From NCBI GenBank assembly GCA_947628765.1, contig CANRBD010000002.1, positions 1 to 28,567 of the forward strand: a stretch of DNA of 28,567 nucleotides, read 5' to 3'. The notes under the pieces were generated by a model, which made no database searches, had not been told where the DNA came from, and saw nothing but the letters and a program-made list of their open reading frames with translations. The stretch comes from an uncultured Bacilli bacterium (GTDB lineage Bacteria > Bacillota_I > Bacilli_A > RF39 > UBA660). Within the stretch, counting starts at the first letter, position 1. Each line of letters starts with the position of its first letter. The position numbers and the translations under genes are program-made. Positions 24,011-28,567 of this stretch are shown here, in pieces.

Positions 24011-25010
24011 TTAATAATTAATCATTGGTTTAAAGATAGCTTTTATTAACTTTTTTTGTTTAACTTTTTTTGGACTTATATTTTGTAGTTCATCTTCTGA
24101 TATCCAACTATCATAGATCTTTTGATCTACAAATTTATCCAAGTGTTTTATTGCGGATAAGTTTGTAGGAATTTCCATACCAGTTATTTCAGCCAAATAA
24201 TGGACACCTTCTATTTCCTTTTCGAAAGTAGATTCCCATTGATAATTAGTGTGAGCATATTTATTTAAAACTACTTGGGCATGGGCTTTTATATCAGCTC
24301 CCTTCACGTTTTTAGCAAATAAATAATTATGTTCTATATCTTGACTATCTAAAATAACCTGAGCGTGAGCCTTGATGTCAGCCCCTTCAACATCACGAGC
24401 AAATGAATAATTGTCCCAAAGGGTGCCTCTTTTAATTATTATTTTTCCGTGGGCTTTTACATCAGCACCTTCAACATCTTTAGCAAACCGGTAGTTATAG
24501 TTCACATCATTACTATTTAAAATTACTTGGGCATGGGCTTTTATATCGGCACCACTTATATCTCTAGCAAATTCCTTCATATGCAAACAAAAAATAATAC
24601 TCGGACTTTGCATCTCGATCTAGCACTACTTGTCCGTGGGCTTTTACATCAGCGCCTTCAATATCGCGGGCAAATAAATAATTATCTTGAGCGGTTCCTT
24701 CTTCAAGAATAACTTTTTCATGGGCTTTAACATCAGCGCCTTCAACATCTCTAGTAAATAAATAATTAATTTTAGCGGTACCTTTCTTTAAGACTATTTG
24801 TTCATGGGCTTTAATGTCAGCTTCTTTGAACTGCGTGACAAACCAATAAGATAAATAAGGATTTTCAATTTCTAAGATTTTATCTTCAAAAAGTTCTACT
24901 GTTTTTTTTGAACCAAAATATAATTGAAAATCCGATATGTTAAACATTACCTGGTGTAGATTTTTATCTTTAAGTACAATATCCTGAACAAAATTTATGT
25001 TTTCTACCAT
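24011..25010 (-). pseudogene. Frameshifted gene for a protein of 28-residue repeats
   Basis: One gene is split by a frameshift. From ATG 25010 (AGGAGA upstream) reading runs to TAG at 24564-24566 (148 residues); the sequence then continues with the same repeat in the next frame to the stop at 24011. The protein has about seven repeats of 28 residues, with the core F-A-(R/K)-D-(V/I)-E-G-A-D-(V/I)-K-A-H-(A/G/E)-Q-V-(V/I)-L, after a short N-terminal region and before a C-terminal tail (FEKEIEGVHYLAEITG). At 24567-24587 the pentamer GCAAA (TTTGC on the coding strand) stands twice, 16 bp apart. Removing one copy plus the 11 bp between restores one 327-residue frame reading FLFARDISGADIKAH. I do not recognise the family; similar ADIKAL-type repeats occur in phage and Bacillota proteins. 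Confidence 0.75.
24240..24850 (-). repeat. 84-bp tandem coding repeat array
   Basis: A conserved segment encoding ADVKAH recurs with its anchor at 24283, 24367, 24451, 24535, 24638, 24722 and 24806. The spacing is exactly 84 bp except between 24535 and 24638, where it is 103 bp (16-bp insertion plus one extra codon). Copies differ in synonymous and conservative positions, so this is an old, diverged array under coding selection before the frameshift. Confidence 0.9.
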
Positions 25011-25045
25011 AACTAATTCTCCTCTCGTCACAACAATCTATTTTA

Positions 25046-25074
25046 ATTATATGCGTATTTTTTACATTTGTCAA
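25046..25074 (-). promoter_or_regulatory. Consensus sigma-A promoter of the repeat gene
   Basis: Read on the minus strand: TTGACA (25069-25074), 17 bp, TATAAT (25046-25051), a perfect consensus match. It lies downstream of sigH and about 36 bp before the repeat gene's start. Confidence 0.88.
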
Positions 25075-25103
25075 GGAGAATTTGTGAATAATAGATGGTA
25101 TTT

Positions 25104-25730
25104 TTATTTGTTAGTATCATCTTTATTTTTTAAGTATTTTTTAATTTTAGTTTTGATTCTTTGAATTGCATTATCGATTTTTTTAGGACTGACACCTAAA
25201 ATTTCGGAAATTTCTTTATAGGTAAAGCCACTTTTTTTTAAATCAAATACTTGTGATTCAAAAGCTGTTAGTTCATGCATCATTTCCCGAATTAAAGAAT
25301 TAACGTTTTCAACATCAAGTAAAATTGTCTCAGGATTACTATTTTCATCACCAATAATTTTATCGATGTTATTCGTATTATTATTAAAATCCATGGCTTC
25401 CATTGATAAAGAAGAGTTTAATATTTGATGTTTTTGTCTATTAGCCGTAATGATTAAACTAATGATTTTTCGTTCAATACACTTTTTGGCATATGTATAA
25501 AATAAAGTGTCTTTGTGTTCATTATAAGTATTAATAGCAATACTAAAAGCGACCATTCCTTCATTGATTAGGTCATTTAATTCTAGCCCATTTTTACTAT
25601 TTTGCGTATACATTTTATTGGCAATTTTGGTAATTAAAGGACGATATTTTTCAAATAAAATTTCTGTAATTTCTTCACTTTCATTAACCCTACTAACTAA
25701 TTCATAATCGTTTAGTTCTTTATATTTCAT
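25104..25730 (-). CDS. sigH: Sporulation/competence sigma factor SigH
   Basis: The 208-residue group 3 sigma factor begins ELVSRVNESEEITEILFEKYRPLI, with region 2 at about 10-85 (LNDLINEGMVAFSIAINTY; YTYAKKCIERKIISLI), a short acidic linker, and a region 4 helix-turn-helix at about 155-200 (GFTYKEISEILGVSPKKIDNAIQRIKTKIKKYL). The pattern, including IERKIISLI..ANRQKH, is that of SigH (Spo0H). The place right after rlmB, as in the B. subtilis cysS-mrnC-rlmB-yacP-sigH order, supports it. The ATG at 25730 overlaps the rlmB end by 11 bp. SigH opens early sporulation and, in some lineages, competence transcription. No clear terminator follows. Confidence 0.9.
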   Translation of the reverse strand: MKYKELNDYELVSRVNESEEITEILFEKYRPLITKIANKMYTQNSKNGLELNDLINEGMVAFSIAINTYNEHKDTLFYTYAKKCIERKIISLIITANRQKHQILNSSLSMEAMDFNNNTNNIDKIIGDENSNPETILLDVENVNSLIREMMHELTAFESQVFDLKKSGFTYKEISEILGVSPKKIDNAIQRIKTKIKKYLKNKDDTNK

Positions 25731-26409
25731 GTCTTACCGCCTCATAAATAATTAAAGCCGCTGCTACTGAAGCATTTAAACTATTTACAGTGCCGCGCAT
25801 AGGTATAGAAGCAATAAAATCACAGTTTTCTTTAACTAAACGACTTAAACCTTTGCCTTCATTGCCAATAACAAGGACAATTTTACCTTGATAGTCAATT
25901 TTTCGGTAATCGGTTCCTTCCATGGCCGTTCCAATAATCCAATATTCATTATCTTTAAAAGTTTTTAAGGTATTTACAAGATTATTAACCATTGCAATGT
26001 TAACTTTACTAGTAGTTCCAACACTAACTTTCATAACTGTCGAATTAATTTTAACTCCACGATCTTTAGGAATAACAAGACTTTTAATTCCTGCGGCTTC
26101 ACAAGTCCTGATAATAGCTCCTACATTATGGGGATCCTCTAGGTGGTCAAGTACGACAATAATATCTTCTTGCATAATACTATTTAAAGAAGCGTAATCA
26201 TAATCACTAATTTCTAAGATTATGCCCTGGTGATTACCTTTTTCTATTTTATCTAATTCGTATTTATCCAGATAAAGAGTACTTATATTTTTAATATTTA
26301 ACTGGTCGATTATATCTTTATCACTAAAATTTTTATATAAAAAGGCTTTTTTTATTTTTTCATCTTTATCTAATAGCTCTTTAGCAACGTTTTTGCCATA
26401 TACATACAT
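25720..26409 (-). CDS. rlmB: 23S rRNA (guanosine(2251)-2'-O)-methyltransferase RlmB
   Basis: The 229-residue SPOUT-family methyltransferase modifies 23S rRNA in the peptidyl-transferase loop. An N-terminal substrate-binding domain (YVYGKNVAKELLDK...; NHQGI at about 59-63) leads into the knotted SAM domain with its three motifs: DHLEDPHNVGAIIRTCEAAG (about 88-107), IGNEGKGLSRLV (about 181-192) and IPMRGTVNSLNASVAAALIIYE (about 203-224). Length is normal. Start ATG 26409 follows GGTGATTTA. It lies 35 bp after mrnC and overlaps sigH. Confidence 0.94.
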   Translation of the reverse strand: MYVYGKNVAKELLDKDEKIKKAFLYKNFSDKDIIDQLNIKNISTLYLDKYELDKIEKGNHQGIILEISDYDYASLNSIMQEDIIVVLDHLEDPHNVGAIIRTCEAAGIKSLVIPKDRGVKINSTVMKVSVGTTSKVNIAMVNNLVNTLKTFKDNEYWIIGTAMEGTDYRKIDYQGKIVLVIGNEGKGLSRLVKENCDFIASIPMRGTVNSLNASVAAALIIYEAVRHEI

Positions 26410-26444
26410 TTAAATCACCTACTTTTTTATTTTTAGATAGAATT

Positions 26445-27161
26445 TTAATTTAATATTTTATTCATAATTTCATCGATTCTTTGATAATTATTTGTTAATT
26501 TTAAATAGCCAATTAATGCTTCTAGGCCAGTAGCTCTTTTATAAGTTATAATATCGGCGCTTTTGCTGCTGTGGCTTTTGTGATTACGAGCCCTTTTGAC
26601 TAAATTAATTTCTTTGGGAGTTAAAAAATTTTCATTAAGCATAGTGTCTAAAAATTGGCTTTGGGCTTTCGCACTTACGTATTTTATACTTTCTTGTTGC
26701 AGGTCATTTACCTTAGATATTCCTTTATTAAGTAAATATAAGCGGACATATAATTCATAAATGGCGTCACCTAAATAAGCTAAAACTAAGGGATTTTGAG
26801 TGCGGATATAGTTATTAATAAGGTTAATATCTGTAATATCTTTTTCGCGATTTAATTTTTGTTTTAATTTTAAAACTGCCGAAATAGTTTGCATGGGGAG
26901 ATTATGGATGATAGTTTTTTCGCTATCAAAATAGTTTAGACCGGCATCAAATTTGTCAAAAGTATAAACATTAGTTTCTTTATATGTTCCTTTATATGTT
27001 GAAGTAATTTCTTTATATAATTTTGGCGATACAGCTAAATCAATATCATTAGCTTTATCTTTGATACCTTGCAAAACTAAAGAAGCCGTTGATAAGATGA
27101 TATATTCGTTTTTATCGAAGTTATATTCATTTAACTTATTTATAATTTCGGTTTTATTCAT
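26445..27161 (-). CDS. mrnC: Mini-ribonuclease III fused to an N-terminal nucleotidyltransferase-like domain
   Basis: The 238-residue protein has two parts. Residues 122-238 are Mini-III, the RNase III without dsRNA-binding domain that matures 23S rRNA: NPLVLAYLGDAIYELYVR with catalytic D132, the YVSAKAQSQ helix, RARNHKSHSSKSADIITYK, and EALIGYL with E214. Residues 1-115 resemble the nucleotidyltransferase fold of the AbiEii/MNT kind: an S-T-A-x-L-x-L-Q-G-I stretch (about 24-33), NDIDLAVS with D39 and D41 as likely metal ligands, and a C-terminal KLKQKLNREKDITDINLI helix typical of such proteins. Normal Mini-III is about 140 residues, so this is a fusion. It overlaps rbgA by 8 bp after GGGAG and precedes rlmB. 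Confidence 0.85.
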   Translation of the reverse strand: MNKTEIINKLNEYNFDKNEYIILSTASLVLQGIKDKANDIDLAVSPKLYKEITSTYKGTYKETNVYTFDKFDAGLNYFDSEKTIIHNLPMQTISAVLKLKQKLNREKDITDINLINNYIRTQNPLVLAYLGDAIYELYVRLYLLNKGISKVNDLQQESIKYVSAKAQSQFLDTMLNENFLTPKEINLVKRARNHKSHSSKSADIITYKRATGLEALIGYLKLTNNYQRIDEIMNKILN

Positions 27162-28038
27162 TTATACTCCCATTATATCTATCAAAGGTAATCCCTTTAA
27201 TATAACCATTTTTGATATCATTCATAATTAAACTCATAACTTTATCATAATCGACTTCGCCACCTTTTATTAAACAGCCACGTTTTTTGCCAATGTCTTC
27301 TAAATCTATAATGATATCATCATTTAAGGTTTCTATGCCATAACGAGCTTTTAAAATATTAGGATAATATTTTTCTAAAGTTTTTAAAATATACTCCGTA
27401 ACATCATAAAGAGGTAAAATTTCTTCTCTAATGGCTGTAAATGTAGCTAAGTTAAAAGCATTAGTTTGTTCAAGACGGGGCCATAAAATACCTGGTGAAT
27501 CTAAAAGTTCGATATTATCATTTACTCTAATCCAATTTAAGTTTTTAGTGACACCTGGTTTATTACCAATATTAGTAACTTTTTTGCCGGCCAAGCGGTT
27601 AATTAAAGTGCTTTTACCTACGTTTGGAATACCGACAACTAAAACTCTCGCTTTGCGTTTTATCATTCCTTTAGTTTCTCTTTTTTGATTATGTTCTTTT
27701 AATACTTCTTCAGTTAAAGAGATTAAGGGTTTAATATTTATGTTCCCCTCTAAATTCATAGGTAATATGTGATAACCCTTTTGTTTATAGTATTCTATCC
27801 ATTTTTTTGTTTCTTTCATATCACACAAATCGATTTTACTCATAATTAAATTTTTAGGTTTATCATGAGTATACTCATTAATATCAATTATTTTAGAAGA
27901 AAGTGGCATTCTAGCATCGATGACCTCGTAAACAATATCAATTAAATTTATTTGTTCGCTTATGAGTCGTTTGGTTTTAGCCATATGCCCTGGATACCAG
28001 TTAATTCCGACTTTAGTTAATTTTTCTTCATTTGACAT
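27154..28038 (-). CDS. rbgA: Ribosome biogenesis GTPase RbgA (YlqF)
   Basis: The 294-residue protein is a circularly permuted GTPase needed for late 50S subunit assembly. The family's WYPGHMAK (residues 14-21) is followed by G5-like VIDARMP, G4 as MSKID (66-70), G1 GIPNVGKS (136-143), G3 DSPGILWP (180-187) and the C-terminal helical ANTAR-like RNA-binding domain. G4 is normally NKxD; Ser replaces the Asn here. I chose ATG 28038, 7 nt after GGGAAG; ATG 28074 with an excellent GGAGG 9 nt upstream is an equally serious alternative and would overlap the end of the RhuM fragment, adding 12 residues. First full gene of the rbgA-mrnC-rlmB-sigH run. Confidence 0.93.
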   Translation of the reverse strand: MSNEEKLTKVGINWYPGHMAKTKRLISEQINLIDIVYEVIDARMPLSSKIIDINEYTHDKPKNLIMSKIDLCDMKETKKWIEYYKQKGYHILPMNLEGNINIKPLISLTEEVLKEHNQKRETKGMIKRKARVLVVGIPNVGKSTLINRLAGKKVTNIGNKPGVTKNLNWIRVNDNIELLDSPGILWPRLEQTNAFNLATFTAIREEILPLYDVTEYILKTLEKYYPNILKARYGIETLNDDIIIDLEDIGKKRGCLIKGGEVDYDKVMSLIMNDIKNGYIKGITFDRYNGSINE

Positions 28039-28066
28039 TTGAATCACTTCCCTTAAAATATATTTA

Positions 28067-28519
28067 TCAGTCATTTTTATTTTCCTCCAAATATTTATTA
28101 TAAAATTCATCCATTGAAGAAACATATTTTTGATCTTGAATAATTCTATATTTTTCATATTCACTTTCTGCTTTTTCTACTGCTTGTTTATGTGAAATAT
28201 TTCCCGAATTATATAATACTTTTTTTCTTCTAAATTTTAACAAATCATCTGTAGCATTTATCCAATCTTGCATTGTCATAATATGTCTTTCTTTTGCTTC
28301 ATCTTCTGCAAAAACTAAAAATATATTTGTTAAATCATTTAACTTTTCTAATTCTTCTTCATTTAAATAATTTTTAGCAATACTAACATCATATTTATAT
28401 ATTAAACCATCAGGAGAATTTTTCCAATTTGTGAGACCCATATGTTCTTTATTTGAATCCACTCTACTATATATTAATTCAGCAGCTGTATGTCCGATAA
28501 CTGCTATCAAATGACACAT
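28067..28519 (-). pseudogene. N-terminally truncated RhuM-family protein fragment
   Basis: The reading frame (150 residues) matches the C-terminal half of RhuM-family proteins, which occur in accessory regions and near restriction systems: GHTAAELIYSRVDSNKEHMGLTNW (about 9-32, in parts), DVSIAKNYLNEEELEKLN, then FAEDEAKERHIMTMQDWINATDDLLKFR and ISHKQAVEKAESEYEKY. Full RhuM is over 300 residues; its N-terminal part is missing, and an in-frame TAA stands a few codons upstream of ATG 28519. A neighbouring frame upstream does not clearly continue the protein before the window ends at 28567. Its end overlaps the possible rbgA start at 28074 in ATGACTGA. Remnant or frameshifted gene; expression is doubtful. 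Confidence 0.7.
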
Positions 28520-28567
28520 TTTTATTTCCGTTATTTTTTAAATCATATTTATACTCTTGACCTATTT

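Noticed and set aside
24599..24604. One-base slip in the T6 run (coding strand) as the cause of the frameshift
   Set aside because: Removing one T restores the frame but leaves an 18-bp oddity in an otherwise exact 84-bp array; the 16-bp TTTGC insertion explains both. It is not excluded as a sequencing error.
24011..24613. Independent 200-residue gene starting at 24613
   Set aside because: Its first residues read out of frame through the upstream repeat and there is no ribosome binding site; it is the second part of the frameshifted gene.
24240..24850. Regular repeats that could suggest a CRISPR array
   Set aside because: The period is 84 bp with no unique spacers; the repeats are diverged and coding, with conserved amino acids.
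1..28567. Mycoplasma-type code with TGA as tryptophan
   Set aside because: spoIIGA and the RhuM fragment end at TGA at sensible positions, conserved tryptophans are TGG, and no protein needs TGA read-through.

Overview
This is AT-rich chromosomal DNA from a low-GC Gram-positive bacterium (Bacillota). The gene content is vertical housekeeping: rarA, holA, dnaG-rpoD-trmK, uvrA, rsmD, and rbgA-mrnC-rlmB-sigH. Gene orders recall Bacillus subtilis (dnaG-sigA-trmK near yqfQ; ylbD-ylbE-rsmD; mrnC-rlmB-sigH; spoIIGA-sigE), but the arrangement is compact and lacks several B. subtilis neighbours (ylbF, ylbG, yacP, sigG). TGA is used as a stop, so this is not a Mycoplasma-type code. My inference is an uncultured, genome-reduced Bacilli/Erysipelotrichia-like gut lineage (RF39-type or a relative) that keeps sporulation genes. 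The exact taxon cannot be fixed from this window.

Layout. 1-4.3 kb: rarA facing holA, a thymidylate-kinase-like gene facing uppP, and a small orphan gene with a textbook sigma-A promoter. 4.3-7.7 kb: a minus-strand operon ydbS-ydbT-queH-polysaccharide deacetylase. 7.7-10 kb: a prepilin peptidase and a PilC/ComGB-like platform protein with an unusual N-terminal membrane extension. 10-11.1 kb: a YqfQ-like spore protein gene and a double-HTH XRE regulator. 11-14.4 kb: dnaG-rpoD-trmK. 14.5-15.1 kb: a DUF6512-like membrane protein. 15.2-17.8 kb: a sporulation block spoIIGA-sigE-ylbD-ylbE-rsmD on the minus strand. 17.9-20.5 kb: an unrecognised 863-residue acidic protein with internal duplication and its own promoter and terminator. 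20.5-25 kb: uvrA, a DUF7666-like gene, and a frameshifted gene built from 84-bp repeats. 25.1-28.5 kb: rbgA-mrnC-rlmB-sigH, in which mrnC carries an extra nucleotidyltransferase-like domain, preceded by a truncated RhuM-family gene.

How it fits together. SigH (early sporulation/competence sigma), pro-SigE with its protease SpoIIGA, YlbD/YlbE and the YqfQ-like protein argue for an endospore programme. The ComC/PilD and ComGB/PilC homologues may belong to a competence or pilus machine encoded elsewhere. The most unusual items are the nucleotidyltransferase/Mini-RNase III fusion, the duplicated 863-residue protein, the 28-residue-repeat gene broken by a 16-bp insertion between TTTGC direct repeats, and the orphan DUF7666-like gene translationally joined to uvrA. 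I saw no tRNA, rRNA, CRISPR array, complete insertion sequence or riboswitch. Start codons were chosen from visible Shine-Dalgarno sequences; several longer reading frames begin at TTG or GTG codons that lie in or upstream of the ribosome binding site, and these were trimmed.
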